Position numbers and translations under genes: made by a program. 64,000 nucleotides of DNA from Streptomyces aureus. GTDB lineage: Bacteria > Actinomycetota > Actinomycetes > Streptomycetales > Streptomycetaceae. Positions 16,601 to 27,100 of the stretch are shown here, in pieces; within the stretch, counting starts at the first letter, position 1; each line of letters starts with the position of its first letter. Under the pieces are notes generated by a model. That model worked only from the letters and a program-made list of their open reading frames with translations, made no database searches and had not been told where the DNA came from. The stretch lies in NCBI RefSeq assembly GCF_000725495.1, contig NZ_JNZD01000020.1, positions 87,161 to 151,160 on the forward strand. The letters are read 5' to 3'.

Positions 16601-19600
16601 TGATCCTTGGGTCCCACTCCTCGCGCAGCCGACCGGAGTCGTCGTAGTTGTAGGCGGCAATGGAGGTGACGGTGGAAGCGGACGCACCGGGGTCGGTGGC
16701 CCACAGGCGGATGCGCTTGACCCGGCCGACGTAGTCACCAAAGGACGTTGACGTAGCGGTGGTGGAGAGGGGGTAGAGGAACTCCAGTACGCGGCAGCCC
16801 TTCACGGACGGGTCGGTCTGACAGGTGGCCGAGTCCACTGCGGAGGTCGGGGCGATGATGTACTTCGGCCGCGCCGCGGGCTTGCCGTTCACCGTGGTCT
16901 TGGTGGCGTACACGGTGGTGGTGGAGTTGTTGGTGGCCAGCTTCGTGGTGGCCACGTTCCATGTGGTTACCTGCGCGTCGGACGCGTCCACCTTGGCGAA
17001 TGTGGTGTTCGTCCCTTCGTCGTCCGTGAGGGTGAACGAACCCGTCAGCGAACCGGTCAGGGTCAGGTCTTCCGCGCCGGGCTCGGGGTTCCACCCGCCG
17101 GAGCTGGTGGCGGTGAAACCGGTGGCGTCCCCGTCCACGTCGACCAGGGCCACCGAGGTGGACGAGGTCTGACGCACGTAGGCCCAGCGGGCGTCGGTGA
17201 TGTTCGCGACCGTGCCGGAGGTCCATTGCGGGCCGAAGATCGGGGCCTGACCCTCCTGCTCGGCACCCGCGTTCGGGCGACGGGAGGACGCGGTACGCGA
17301 GACAGACATGTCGAACGCCGAGGCGTCAGTGGCCGACAGGGTGTAGTCACCAGTCAGAACATTCACCGAACCGGGACCGACCGCCTGGCTGGGCGCGGTT
17401 CCCGCGTTGCGGTCCAACGCAACCGTCGACGACGGCGAGTACCCGGTCGTGGTGCCGTCGGTGAACGCGGCGCGGATGTCCACCGGGCCGTCCTCGGTCA
17501 GCGACGTGGTGATGTTCCACGTCAGCGCGGGCGGCGCACCGCTGGGGGTGGCCAGCGGCCACGCCGTCACAGCCGAGCCGTCGCTGTTCTTCGTGACATC
17601 CGCGAGCGGCACGTTGTGCCAGCTGTCGGTCTCACCGCGGCGGTACTGGTAGGTGACACCGGTGTAGGTGGGCTTGCCGGTCGCGGACAGGGCCACCCTG
17701 CGCGCGGGCCGGTCGCCGTCGCCGGGGCTCAGCAGCGCTGCACCGTCCGCACCTACGCCGAAGGAGTACTTGGTGTTGGTGGCCGACAGGTTTCCGCCGG
17801 AGTCAATGGTTTGGGCGTACAGCGTGTGCCAGCCGTCGGCAGGCGTGATGCTGATGGTCAGCGGGTCACCGCCGGTGCCGTCCACCGTGTCATCGACGCG
17901 CTTGCCCATGGCCGCATCGTCTAGGCCCCACTTGAAGCCCTGACCGTCCGTCGAGGTTGTGTCCAGGGTGCAAGAGACCGCACCCGGTGCCTTTGCTGAC
18001 CAGGTACTCGCCGGGTAGTCGCACGAGATGCTCGGCGCGACGGGCAGCGCGGTGTTCAACACAAACACCGAATAGCCCGACCAGGTGCCGTAGTCCGAGT
18101 CGTCAAAGCCACGGACCCGGAAACGCAGATGCGATCCAGCAGGGAAGGCGTTGGCCGAGGGGATGGTCAGCTTGGCTGTTCCACCTGATGCCACAGCTGC
18201 CGTGGTGGCCGTGTAGGTGTACGAGGTGTCGTTGTACGCCGGGTCGGGCGTTACTTCGAACTGAGCCTTGACCGTGCCGCCGTCGGCGTCGCTGACCTTT
18301 GCCGACAGCATCGGCGTCAATGAAGTGACGTAACGCTTGCCGTTGTAGGCATTGGCGACGCTCGGCGAAACTGCCGAAGCCGAGTTGGTGGCGTACGAGT
18401 TGTAGGTGACCGTCAGGTGCGGTTCCACCGTGTCGTCGCCGGAGATGTAGTTCGCCGAGCGGAACCGCCGCCAGGTGGTGGAGTCCGTCTCGCTGGCACC
18501 GCGAACCTGCAGCCCGTAGTTGGCCGAACCGTCAGCCCACGCCTGCACGATGGTGTCGAGGTCGAAGTTCATCGTGCCGGCCGGGCACGACGAGGAGAAG
18601 CCCAGCGCCGCCGTGTTGGTCACCGCACCCGTGGTGGTGGTCGTCGGCTGCGCGGCCCACGTCACCGAGGACGAGGACCAGTCCGAGGTGATGCGCCGGA
18701 CCTGGGTTCCTGCCCCGGTGGTGGCGCAGGTCGAGGAGTAATACGAGTACAGCGCCAGGTTCGTGTCGATGATGTGCTTGCCCGCGAAGGGCGAGACGTC
18801 GAACTTGAGGTACGAGCGCGCCACGTCGGTGCCAGCGTCGTAGGTGCCCGACTTCAGCTCGGGCGAGGAGACCTGCGAGTCGGGGTAGTCGGGGTTCTGG
18901 ACCCAGGTGTCGGTGGTCACTGCCAGCGTGGAGGTCGGGTCGATGGTCACCGGGTAGGTCGCGGTGGCCAGGAAGTCCTTGTCCGGGCTGAGGATCAAGG
19001 TCTGCGACCCGTCCGCATCGGTCTCGACCTGTGTGTCGACCCGCTGCTGGTGGGCGGATTCACCCGATGCCGGGTCCTTGGAGTCGTCCCACATCATCGG
19101 GGCCGGCGCCTCGGCGACCAGGTCCCCGTCCGCGTTCTTCAGCAGCAGATGCCCTGAGTCGGCCTGGGACAGCTTCAGCCCGTCCAGGTTGAGGGGGATC
19201 CGGTAGGTGGGCGTGCTGTCATCCAGCTGCTGGGACAGCTTGATGTTCTCGGAGAAGCCCTGGGCCAGCGCGGTGACCGACAGCTTCTGCCCGTCGCCCA
19301 GGTTGTAGGAGGCGGTGTCGTCCTTCACCGACGGGGTGGGCAGCTTGTCCGCCCAGCCGAGCCCGAATGAATCCTTGCCCTTGGCCACCGACGCCAGCTG
19401 TGTGTCCCCGCCGTCGGACACCGCGATGTCCGCAGCGGCCGCGTTGGGTTCCAGGGCGTCACCCGTGTCAGACAGGGCGGTGTCGATGTCCTTCCAGTGC
19501 CCGTCCTGCTCCACGCGGATCGGTCCGCCGTAGGCCTCGGTCTGCATGGCCCCGCTGGGCAGTGCATACGTCGTGGATTTTGACGTCCGCGCCGAGAGCA

Positions 19601-19871
19601 CCTCAATCTTGCGGTCCTGCAGGCGGGCCATCAGTACCGCCGAAGCCTCGTCCTCAGCCTCAGCGGGTCCTGACGGAGACTCGGAGGCCGAGGCCGCCAA
19701 TGCCTCAGATATGCCGTTATTGGGACTTGTTGCGAAAGCCATGCCGCTTTCCGCAACCAGGGCCCCCTCGGCAACCATGGCCATCACCAGGCCGATGGCT
19801 ACCTGCCGCAGTCTTCGCCGGCGTGCAGGCGTCGGCCGCGACCCGATGAGGGTCGCGCGTCTTTGACGCAT
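13665..19871 (-). CDS. RHS/YD-repeat polymorphic toxin with N-terminal DNRLRE domain
   Basis: The ATG has GGAAGGACAC upstream. The 2068-residue protein begins with a long signal peptide (basic RRATLIGSRPTPARRRRLR, then a hydrophobic core). Residues about 300-500 carry a DNRLRE carbohydrate-binding-like domain (ARSYLKFDVSPFAGKHIIDT, VTWAAQP, TMNFDLDTIVQAWADG). Fibronectin-like and RHS spacers follow. From about 860 to 1960 there are many YD repeats (YTYDSSGRVTTL, YEYDREGNTAKQT, TYDTATGAV). The RHS core ends YDPAYGRFLQTDPIPGG and YDYSNQDPVNKFD. The last about 100 residues are a variable, hydrophobic then His/Trp-rich tail ending KKHHPWWQWS, the presumed toxic module. Such proteins are exported and kill or inhibit rivals; a putative immunity gene lies downstream. 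Confidence 0.9.
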   Translation of the reverse strand: MRQRRATLIGSRPTPARRRRLRQVAIGLVMAMVAEGALVAESGMAFATSPNNGISEALAASASESPSGPAEAEDEASAVLMARLQDRKIEVLSARTSKSTTYALPSGAMQTEAYGGPIRVEQDGHWKDIDTALSDTGDALEPNAAAADIAVSDGGDTQLASVAKGKDSFGLGWADKLPTPSVKDDTASYNLGDGQKLSVTALAQGFSENIKLSQQLDDSTPTYRIPLNLDGLKLSQADSGHLLLKNADGDLVAEAPAPMMWDDSKDPASGESAHQQRVDTQVETDADGSQTLILSPDKDFLATATYPVTIDPTSTLAVTTDTWVQNPDYPDSQVSSPELKSGTYDAGTDVARSYLKFDVSPFAGKHIIDTNLALYSYYSSTCATTGAGTQVRRITSDWSSSSVTWAAQPTTTTTGAVTNTAALGFSSSCPAGTMNFDLDTIVQAWADGSANYGLQVRGASETDSTTWRRFRSANYISGDDTVEPHLTVTYNSYATNSASAVSPSVANAYNGKRYVTSLTPMLSAKVSDADGGTVKAQFEVTPDPAYNDTSYTYTATTAAVASGGTAKLTIPSANAFPAGSHLRFRVRGFDDSDYGTWSGYSVFVLNTALPVAPSISCDYPASTWSAKAPGAVSCTLDTTSTDGQGFKWGLDDAAMGKRVDDTVDGTGGDPLTISITPADGWHTLYAQTIDSGGNLSATNTKYSFGVGADGAALLSPGDGDRPARRVALSATGKPTYTGVTYQYRRGETDSWHNVPLADVTKNSDGSAVTAWPLATPSGAPPALTWNITTSLTEDGPVDIRAAFTDGTTTGYSPSSTVALDRNAGTAPSQAVGPGSVNVLTGDYTLSATDASAFDMSVSRTASSRRPNAGAEQEGQAPIFGPQWTSGTVANITDARWAYVRQTSSTSVALVDVDGDATGFTATSSGGWNPEPGAEDLTLTGSLTGSFTLTDDEGTNTTFAKVDASDAQVTTWNVATTKLATNNSTTTVYATKTTVNGKPAARPKYIIAPTSAVDSATCQTDPSVKGCRVLEFLYPLSTTATSTSFGDYVGRVKRIRLWATDPGASASTVTSIAAYNYDDSGRLREEWDPRISPTLSTSYTYDSSGRVTTLAPPGGLPFTFTYGTAGNAATAGPGMLLAASRPTLVPGSKTQTDGGTATSSMVYNVPVSGTGAPYQMGTTDVAAWGQTDVPTDATAVFPADSVPSSHDGTALSGTAYTRAAIAYTDASGHATNAAQPGGHISTSEFDQFGHATRELTAGNRELALATSGAGLNELTALNIDNLSTAERAEQLSTTHTYSSDGLREQEETGPLHQTVLTATLNAGTGGTNLPAGTQVAARQHTVTTYNEGRPTDGSAVVDNQPTTVTVGTHVDGYPSDGDLRVTKTAYDWVKGLPTSTTEDPNGLHITRTMQYDSQGRIIKTIQPMSNGSDAGTTVTAYYSATGTGACNGRPEWADEVCSVGPADAITGGGSNPSQLPTKTYEYDREGNTAKQTDTANGTTRTTTTTFDAAERPLTTSVTGGVGATVPDATTTYDTATGAVATETSNGQTITHTTDMLGREISYDDGAGNTAATQYDALDRPIQVTDSAPSTTTYTYDTAKDPRGVETSRTDSVAGTFKATYDANGALATEQLPGGYTLTVTQDETGAQTSRVYTKDSDGTIVASDIADHSIQGQTVNDTDTGGLTHSRAYTYDATGRLTQADDMGPDGTCTRHGYTFDGNSNRTALATNVSAAGTACSSTGATTVNNSYDSADRLVNSGTAYDAFGRTAAQANGATLGYYANDLVRQETFGTSRQTWSMDAAGRLASWTTETNNAGTWSQTGLTTNHYNNDSDSPTWSAESTGGGTTSRNVHGSEGDLDAITSATGDTVLQLTDLHGDTTVQLPLNSGQAATAHAYDEFGNAEDGTGASRYGWLGSKERAGDTPSGLILMGKRLYDPAYGRFLQTDPIPGGSANSYDYSNQDPVNKFDTAGTSWWSTIVHICKCVSAITVAVGSWYFPWAKVVKLRRDIRALGGLWETASLFVRTTSWTVLKRYLRNSGVRFLASVLGINEVIDNCKFHHKKHHPWWQWS

Positions 19872-21658
19872 AGTCGGGTGTCCTTCCAGGTCAGCTGTCC
19901 AGCCGGGTCGCCCCGGCCGGGAAGCTGATCCTCTTCATTGGGAACACCCGTGCCGTCACACCACCGCGGAAAGGTCAACCTGAAGCAATGCAATGTTAAA
20001 GAATCGGAAATTTTACGTGAGCCTTACACGTATGTGAGATGTACGTAAGGTTCCGATGCACCCTCTTATCTGGGCAACCTGTCAATACGTCAGATTTCAA
20101 AATGATTCCGGAGTGCCGGTCAGGATTTTACGAATCGCTGGAGGAATATGTAGCGACACTCTCCGGAAACATGCCAAAACGATAGGCGAGCTCCAGGTCA
20201 AGTTGCGTCTTCCCAGTCCATGGGCCCGAAGGACTGAATTCCGGTCTGATCGAGGGTTCGACCTGTGGCGAGTAATGGGTAGCGCGTGCAACTACCGAGT
20301 CAATCTTTTGAGTTGCCCCTTGACAGCGTGGCTGCGGGCCAGCGCTTGTGCCCAGCACTCCGGTTTCAGATACGTCCGACGGGCTGGACGCAGCCGTTGA
20401 GACGGGATGCCTCACGAGGTCGTCCGGAGGACACTGCGGGAGTTGCGGAGCAGGCCAGACTCTGGCAGCAGAGCAACGATGCTCCTGCAGCATCCGGTGA
20501 ACAGTTCGACTGCGGCCGAGGGATCGACGAGGCCGCAAAGGAGCCGCGAACGGTGCCGGCACGGCCAGGCGCTGCGGCCCTTGCCTGATGACGCCCCTCT
20601 TGATCGTCTTCTTGAACCTGCGTCCTGCCTATCTGACCGGGCGGGAGGTGGCGACGGGCGCTGTTGTGGTCCTCGTCCCGGTCTCGGGGCTCGCCGTCGG
20701 GACCAGAGGCCCACGCCGCGCAGGGCATCCACCATGCGCCCGATGGCCTGTGGCAGGCCACGCGCCATCAGTGTTTGCCCGTCATTCGAGCTGCGGTGTG
20801 CAGTTTCGACGCGGGACGATCACGACCTTGCGGCAGTGGCATCACGGGCCGGTGAAGTGCCGTAGCGGGCTGAGGGGTGTGTCGTTGTCCTTGCGTGAGC
20901 GCTGCGAGGGATGACGGTGGCGGTGTGGTGTTCGCTCAGCTGACCGGTGCCTATTGGCTGGCCGAGGCGTGTGGGGACTGCCCGAGGCGCCGTGCGTCGC
21001 TCGGCGACACGGAAGGCGAGCGACATGGGATGAGCGGTGACGGACCCGAACTTCCTGGTCGGCTTGGCTGGCTGCGTGTACTCATGCTGCCGGTCGCGGT
21101 CTTCACGGTGGCGGCTGCAGTGGCGGTGCGGGTACTCGTGTGACCGTTGGCCTCTCAGGGGTGATTGGTGTCGGTCGTACGGCCGTGTCACATCACGTGA
21201 TTGGTCTTCGTTAAAGGCATGGTGGCCGGGTGACCACATCGTCGTGCCCTGCCGTCCTTCGCGCGCCGTGCGCGCCCGGCGTGACGTGGATGGTGAGACA
21301 AGGCGCTGGTACCGGCATCAGACTGCTCCTTGCCCGGGGGCACGGACTGGACGAGCCCATCAGGGCACTGACCGGGCCCCGTATCGCGAAGCGGCCAAGG
21401 CGGTCACCGCCGACTGTGTGACCTGCCAGGCTGTCGGGTAGCTGTCGCGGCTCTGGTGGAATTGAGCAGAGTGAACGCGACCAGCGGATTGCTCACTTGA
21501 ACGAGCTATCCGATTGGAGGCGCTGAGACTTCACGGGGGAGTGTCTTGGGTGAGGCGAGTTGCTTGAGCTGCCGCTCTTCCAAATTGCTCGCCGGCGAGC
21601 CGGTACAGCTCACCCTTTCTGCGCCGCCGGGGTGGTGGTCGACAGACTCCGGTCAGTC
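19872..21658. other. 1.8-kb region upstream of the RHS gene, no gene recognised
   Basis: The first about 250 bases, upstream of the RHS start, are markedly AT-richer than the rest of the window and include arms CCTTAC and GTAAGG near 20015-20050. That is compatible with a regulated promoter or recently acquired DNA. The remaining about 1.5 kb has overlapping frames on both strands, none with a ribosome-binding site or natural protein sequence. It may be decayed genes. Confidence 0.4.
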
Positions 21659-21698
21659 ACCCGGGGCCGCCCCGCCAATGGCTGGGGCGGCCCCGGGT
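21659..21698 (-). terminator. Strong hairpin terminator
   Basis: A 15-bp perfect stem (ACCCGGGGCCGCCCC with GGGGCGGCCCCGGGT) encloses a 10-base loop. It lies about 60 bases beyond the stop of the minus-strand gene that ends at 21760. Confidence 0.8.
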
Positions 21699-21759
21699 GC
21701 GGCACAGGTTCTCTGAGCGGCGGCTGCGTTGACGCCTGGGGCAGTCCTGCCTACTCGCC

Positions 21760-22470
21760 TCACCGTTCCCTTGGGATGGGGGCATCGAAGACATCGACCA
21801 CGAACTCCGAGGTCCCGCTGCCCTCGTAGTCGACGTCGTAGCGGCTGTGAAGCAACGTATGGACCCTTACCCACCGTCCTTGAGCCGTTGCATCCTCCGC
21901 TACGTTGAGCGCGCTGCGAACAGGGCCGACATCGCTGGCCCGCTCTCCACTCGTCCACGTCTGAAGGACCGTCGCTTCTGCGGGAAGCGCCCAGGTGCGA
22001 GGCTCGGCACTGGCTGGCACGGAAACCTCGTCGCTAAGCAGCTTGATGACCCACCAGACGCCGCCATCGCGCCGACTCTCGTTCGACATGCGAATTCCGA
22101 GCCCGATCGTGTACGCGCTCTCCAGATACTCCTCGAGCTCCTCGTCGATTTTGCCGAAGCAGACAGCCTCGCGAATAACATCGACCGGCCCGTACTCGGT
22201 GAAAGCCCCGACCGCCGGTGCACAATTGTCTCTGAGGTACTGCTGCGCGGCCATGCGCACAGGCTTCGGGGCTCGATTCAGGACCTCTTCGAGGGCTGTC
22301 TGGTCTCGATCAGCCAGGAAGGAGTTGAGTGCGCCGACCAGTTCCCCGGCCAAATGGAGATCACCGGCCCCCAGAGTGGTCACCGCCTCCAACTCTTCCC
22401 CCGGTCCTTTCACGAGGGCGAACACCCTGCTCCGTGCCGGGCTCGTGTGCGCAATGAATGAATGAATCAC
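21760..22470 (-). CDS. Hypothetical protein
   Basis: A 236-residue soluble protein with a GTG start. The sequence is natural in composition: LVKGPGEELEAVTTLGAGDL, LNSFLADRDQTALEEVLNR, then an acidic helix KIDEELEEYLESAYTIGLG. A Trp/Val-rich beta part (GVWWVIKLLSDEVSVP, RWVRVHTLLHSRYDVDYEG) ends the protein. I do not recognise a domain; there is no signal peptide and no membrane segment. It has its own strong terminator and is separated by 370 bases from the Wadjet operon, so it is probably independent of it. Confidence 0.65.
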   Translation of the reverse strand: MIHSFIAHTSPARSRVFALVKGPGEELEAVTTLGAGDLHLAGELVGALNSFLADRDQTALEEVLNRAPKPVRMAAQQYLRDNCAPAVGAFTEYGPVDVIREAVCFGKIDEELEEYLESAYTIGLGIRMSNESRRDGGVWWVIKLLSDEVSVPASAEPRTWALPAEATVLQTWTSGERASDVGPVRSALNVAEDATAQGRWVRVHTLLHSRYDVDYEGSGTSEFVVDVFDAPIPRER

Positions 22471-22840
22471 TTCTGTCTCACATCACATCTCAGCTCAGAA
22501 GCAGCCCGGGGCGCGAAGACGCGTCCGGGACTCCACAAGAACGGGGAACCCAGCCAGTTGGCGTGTCGCACGAGTTCCAGGCTCGTCCGCATGGCCGAAG
22601 GTGAGTTGCTGTCAGACCCGGCGCTTCAGCCCAGGGTCCGCATGGCTACCAAGACAGTATCCAGGTATATGAGCGGTGGCAACGAGGCCGTCCATCTTTG
22701 AGCATGAGCACGCCTGACATCGCCAGGTACAGCCGCGCACGACACGGGTAACTGGTCTTCACTTCTGCCCCTGCACAGGCCAGTTCGTTCTTACCAGAAG
22801 CAACTGGCTTTTGCACAGGTTCGCGCCGAGGGGGCTGGCG
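22471..22840. other. Intergenic region between the hypothetical gene and jetD
   Basis: 370 bases. A plus-strand frame with a Met-rich end is present at 22462-22701 but lacks a ribosome-binding site and gives no recognisable product. I see nothing else. Confidence 0.4.
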
Positions 22841-24160
22841 CTACGCGTCGACGGGGGTGCGCAGGTCGCCAAGGAGCTCGGCCAGGAGCGCTTCCTCGTG
22901 CACTGCCAAGCCTTGCCGCCTCATCACTGTCCTGAGTTGTGGATCCCACGGGGTGGGCACAGATTCCCCGGCCAGAGGGGTGAGACGGTCAGTGGGCAGC
23001 TTGGCCAGCGCGTTGAGGTAGTCAGCAGCGTGCATCCGCCAGGGGCGTGCTCCGGCACGTATCACGCGTTCGGCGATGGCGACGCCGGGCCAGTCGAAAT
23101 CACCGTGATAGCCGACGTCCGCTCCGCCGCTGGTGAGTCGTTGCAACAGTTCCCATCCAACTGCGGACGGGTTGCCGCTTCCGCAAATCAGGATGCCGGG
23201 CAGGCCGTACCGGGCAGCGGCTTGAAGCACCTGCGGGTTTTCGCAGAAATGCACGGTCATTCCCGGTGGTGTCAGAGGAACATCGGGGACAGCGCGCAGT
23301 TCTTGCAGAGTCAGATGGGTTACCAACGCGAGGTCATGCCGGTCGCGCATCATCTGAGCCCAGGGGTGCGGTCCGGGCGGGGCGAGCCGCCACACCATGA
23401 TAGTCCCTGACAGGACGTCTGTGCTGACGCCAACCCGTTCCCACAGCAGTCTGCGGCCTGCAGCCGAGTCGGGTGACGCCAGCGTGCAGGCGGCTGCAAT
23501 GGCCTTGAGGACCAGAACCCCGGTGAGACGGCCCTCGTCGAGTCCGTGGGCATCGCCGGTCGTGTGCGCAGCCAGCTCACTCAGCTCCCACTGCTTCACA
23601 ACTCCTGCTCCGTTGCCGGGAGGGGGGCGAAGAGGAGTGTCCGTGAGGGTGGCGATGGTGCGCACCGCGGAGCTGAGAGCGATGGTGGCTGCTTCGACGC
23701 CGGCACGGGTGAGAATTCCGGTGCTCCTCAACTCCTCGAGCCAGTCGGCGATCCAGCCCGCATGGGCCAGACCTGCACAGGTAAGGTCGCCGTCCAGCTG
23801 CTGCCAGAGCACGGTCCATGCTGTCTGCTGTGCCTCTTTGTTCGACGTCCGGTCCTGTAGGGGCTGGCCGGTCAAGTCCGCCACGACGCTGACGAGGCCG
23901 CATTGGGCGGCCGATGCCCTCAAGGCCGCGTCCAGGGCACCCAGTTGGATGCGGCGCAGGCCCGGATCGAGCCGGGTGCCGAGCAGTCCTCCCAGCCGCT
24001 TGGCGCCTTCGGTATCGAGCTGGACCTGCACGGTGCCGGTGGGGGAAAGGCGGTTGCGTTCCAGCCGTCTGCGGGCCGCCGCCCACAGAGCGGTGAGACT
24101 GGGATCGCCGAGGTATCCGCGGACGGGGGCGGGCATCTGGGGGAGGGATTGGCTGGTCAT
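22841..24160 (-). CDS. jetD: Wadjet type II subunit JetD (DUF2399/DUF3323, TIGR02679 family)
   Basis: The ATG at 24160 overlaps the jetC stop (ATGA), giving a 439-residue protein. The N-terminal about 230 residues match the DUF3323-type arm. The C-terminal part is the DUF2399 Toprim-like nuclease domain: LICGSGNPSAVGWELLQRL, then VGYHGDFDWPGVAIAERVI, with the DFDWPG acidic metal-binding motif typical of the family. In Wadjet, JetD is the nuclease that cuts closed circular plasmid DNA after the JetABC SMC-like motor has extruded and tested a loop. All four subunits are present in order and translationally coupled, so the system looks complete. Confidence 0.9.
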   Translation of the reverse strand: MTSQSLPQMPAPVRGYLGDPSLTALWAAARRRLERNRLSPTGTVQVQLDTEGAKRLGGLLGTRLDPGLRRIQLGALDAALRASAAQCGLVSVVADLTGQPLQDRTSNKEAQQTAWTVLWQQLDGDLTCAGLAHAGWIADWLEELRSTGILTRAGVEAATIALSSAVRTIATLTDTPLRPPPGNGAGVVKQWELSELAAHTTGDAHGLDEGRLTGVLVLKAIAAACTLASPDSAAGRRLLWERVGVSTDVLSGTIMVWRLAPPGPHPWAQMMRDRHDLALVTHLTLQELRAVPDVPLTPPGMTVHFCENPQVLQAAARYGLPGILICGSGNPSAVGWELLQRLTSGGADVGYHGDFDWPGVAIAERVIRAGARPWRMHAADYLNALAKLPTDRLTPLAGESVPTPWDPQLRTVMRRQGLAVHEEALLAELLGDLRTPVDA

Positions 24161-27100
24161 GATGCGGCGCGCAGGTGGCGGGTGCGGCCGTCCCAGTGGA
24201 CGTGGGTAGTCACGGCCGCGGTGCCTTCGGCGCGGCGCACTTCGTAGGTGTCCAAGGCAGGCACCTCGGCGAAGAATCCCCACAGGGCGTGGCCGGTCAT
24301 GACGAAGTCGAGGTCCAGGCGAACCAGGAGCGCCATCAGTTCACCGATGGTCCGGTGGTCGACTTTGGCGAAAGCGTCGTCCAGGAGGATCAACCGCAGG
24401 GCCCGGCCGGTATCGGGCAAACTGCTGAGATAGGCATCGGCGGCGGCGAACAGGGTCACATAGGACACGAAGCGGGTCTCGCCCTGCGAAAGCTTGGCCC
24501 GACGGCTGATCTTGCGCTCCTGGCCCGGTTCGGGACCGGTGATGTAGGCGTCCACGACATGCCAGGCCCGGTAATCGAGCGCCGTGTGCAGGTGGGTGGC
24601 GTATCCGGCTTGCGGGTCATTGCTGTAGGCGGCGTCCACGAGTGTCTTGAGCTGGCTGATGAGTTCTTCGGATTCTGTTACCCGCAGTACCTGTACGTCG
24701 CGTTTCATCAGTTCTTTGATCCGCATGATGTGCTCGTTGGCCGAATCGGCCAGACGCCAGCGGATCTTGACGCCGATGCCGTGGCTGGTGGTGATGGGCT
24801 CCAGCGAGGCGTTCATCGCCTTGACCAGGCTTTCGGCCTCGAGGATACGGTTGCGGAGTTCCTCGGCCATCCCGCCCAGGACGAAATTGTGAAAGGCCGT
24901 ACGCTCACGCTGGGTCAGCGCGCTGCGTCCACGGTCGCGTCGTTCCCGCAGGTCGGCTGCTGCATCAGCGATGTGGCGCCTACCGCTGGCATCCGTCAGT
25001 TCCACGACGTGGAGTTCGTCCTCGATCGTGACAGTCACGTCGTAGGCGCCCGCGGTGTTGCGTTCCAGTACCGACTGGGCGCGCACCAGCGCTGTGGCAT
25101 CGGCGGTGTTATCCGGCCGCTGCACCGCTGCCCGGACCTCGCGCACCGCCGCCAGGACGTCGTCCGCACTGGCGCTCGTCGACAGCAGCACCGCAGGCGC
25201 AATGGTGCCCGGGACCAGGGCCACGGCCAGAGCTGGATGCCCCAGGCGCCGGTGCAGCGTCTTGGCTTGCTGGACGAGAGCTGCCCTTGCCTCCTGCGCT
25301 TTCTCCCGGGCACCCTGCGCCTTCTCCTTGGCTGCGGCCACCTGGCCGGTCAGGCCGAGTACCTGGCTGTTGGTGCGCTGCAGGATCTCTTTGGTCTGCT
25401 TGAGTTCCCGCTCGGCTGCGTCGAGACGGTCGTGTACCTCCTGGGGACTGGACCCGAGGCTTTCGCGCAATGCGGCCAGTGCGGAAGCTTCCCGCAACCA
25501 GTCCAGAGCTGCCGACTCGGCGTGCTCCTCTGCCGTGCTGCGCCGATCGCGGACTGTGTTCAGGCGTGTCAGCAGCAGCAGCTGGCGGCCGAGGTGTTTC
25601 TTGACCGCCTCACTGGCACGGCTCACATTCCGGCACATGGCGTGTGACTGTTCCGCACAGGCCTGCATGGTCCGCAGACCGTCTGCGTCCTCGGGCATTC
25701 CCAGGGCCGTACAGATTTCACGGTGGCTGCGCTGGCGGGCTGTCCAGGCCCGCTGCATCCGCTCTGCCTCCTCCGCGAGCACACTCGCTTGCCTGCGACA
25801 AGCGACGGCGTCTGTGCGGGCGGAGGCGGCCTGCAGGCGCAGTGTTGCGAGTTGCACGGAGCGCGGAGCCTCCACCAGATGGCCCTCCAGGTCCCGCAGC
25901 CCGGTCAGCAGGGCGTCTTGTTGCTCGCTGCGCGCCTGAGCCGTCTGCTGCAGTTGTTCGAGCAGCACGTCGATCTCGGCGAGTCGGGCTGCGCGGGCGG
26001 CTGCCCGCGCGGTGGCGCCGATGTAGCGGGCGGTGGCGGGTAGATGACGGCCCCGCAGAGGGCCGTTGCCCCACGCCCCGTCGGACGACACCCAGGTGGA
26101 ATGTCCTGGGCTCAGACCGATTTGATCCAGGACTGCGTTGATGCGAGCCGTGGTCCTACCATCGCTCCCGGTCGGGACGAGCAGCGTGCGTAGTGAACGC
26201 AGCGCCGGGGGACCGTCGGTCGTTAGCAGCAGCTGACCGTTGCTGGCGATCACGTTGCCGTCCTGCGTCAGCACGCCGTACAGCAGCCCCGAGGCCAGCA
26301 GGGCGCCCTCCACGCCGGCCCGTAGGGGGGCGTCGACCTCGGGACGGAACTCCAGCAACTGCCACAGTGCCGGAGCCCCGGGGGGTGGACTGTCCAGCCA
26401 GTCGGGCACCGCAGGCGGCACATCCCGCTCCCGACGCAGTTCCCTGGCTTCGGCCAGCAATTGCTCACGCCGGGCCTGCTCCTGTTGAGCTTGTGCAGCC
26501 AACGCAGCCATCTGCTGTGCGTGCAACGCCCTGGCAGGCGCAGCCATCTGCTGGGCGAGCGCGTCCAGGAAGGCCAGCTCACGGTCGGCTTCCGGGCCGT
26601 CTGGCACATCACCGGACAGGGCCTCGACATCGTTCAGGAGTGCGGCGACGGCCGTGCCGTGCCAGTCGATGGCACCCAGCAGACGCCGCGAGCGCGCGGA
26701 TGCGGTCCAGGCCCGCCAGTCCACGGCCAGCTTCGTGGCCGCTTCATCGCGGTTGGTCTCGGCCCGTTCAGCTTTTCCTTCAGCTGTGTTGGCGTCTTCG
26801 GCGGCGTCTTCGGCCCGGTCCTGTGCGCGCCGTACCTTCTCGAGGGCCAACGCCACTTCCCTGGCCTCGCTGGCGCGTGCGGCTGCCTGCTGGGCTCGGG
26901 TGGACGCGGCGGAGCGCAGAGCAGGGATCGCTGCGAGCAGCTCGTCGATCGTCGCGGCGATACTGTCCGGGGCGGGGACAAGGCGAAGTGCCCCTGGGCG
27001 GTCTACCGGTTCCGGGTCGGCATCCACTGCGGTGCGCACCGGCTCCATCACGGGCTCCGACGGCCGTACTTCGATGTCCGGCGCAGGGGGCAGTGGGGTA

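Noticed and set aside
14196..16751. 851-codon plus-strand frame opposite the RHS gene
   Set aside because: Gly/Val/Arg-rich, no ribosome-binding site, no recognisable domain; it mirrors the codon bias of the RHS gene on the other strand.
20128..20865. Overlapping frames on both strands upstream of the RHS gene
   Set aside because: No ribosome-binding site, atypical composition and no known motif; reported as a gap instead.
22462..22701. 79-codon plus-strand frame upstream of jetD
   Set aside because: It starts inside the opposite gene and has no ribosome-binding site; the C-terminal half looks partly natural but gives no family.
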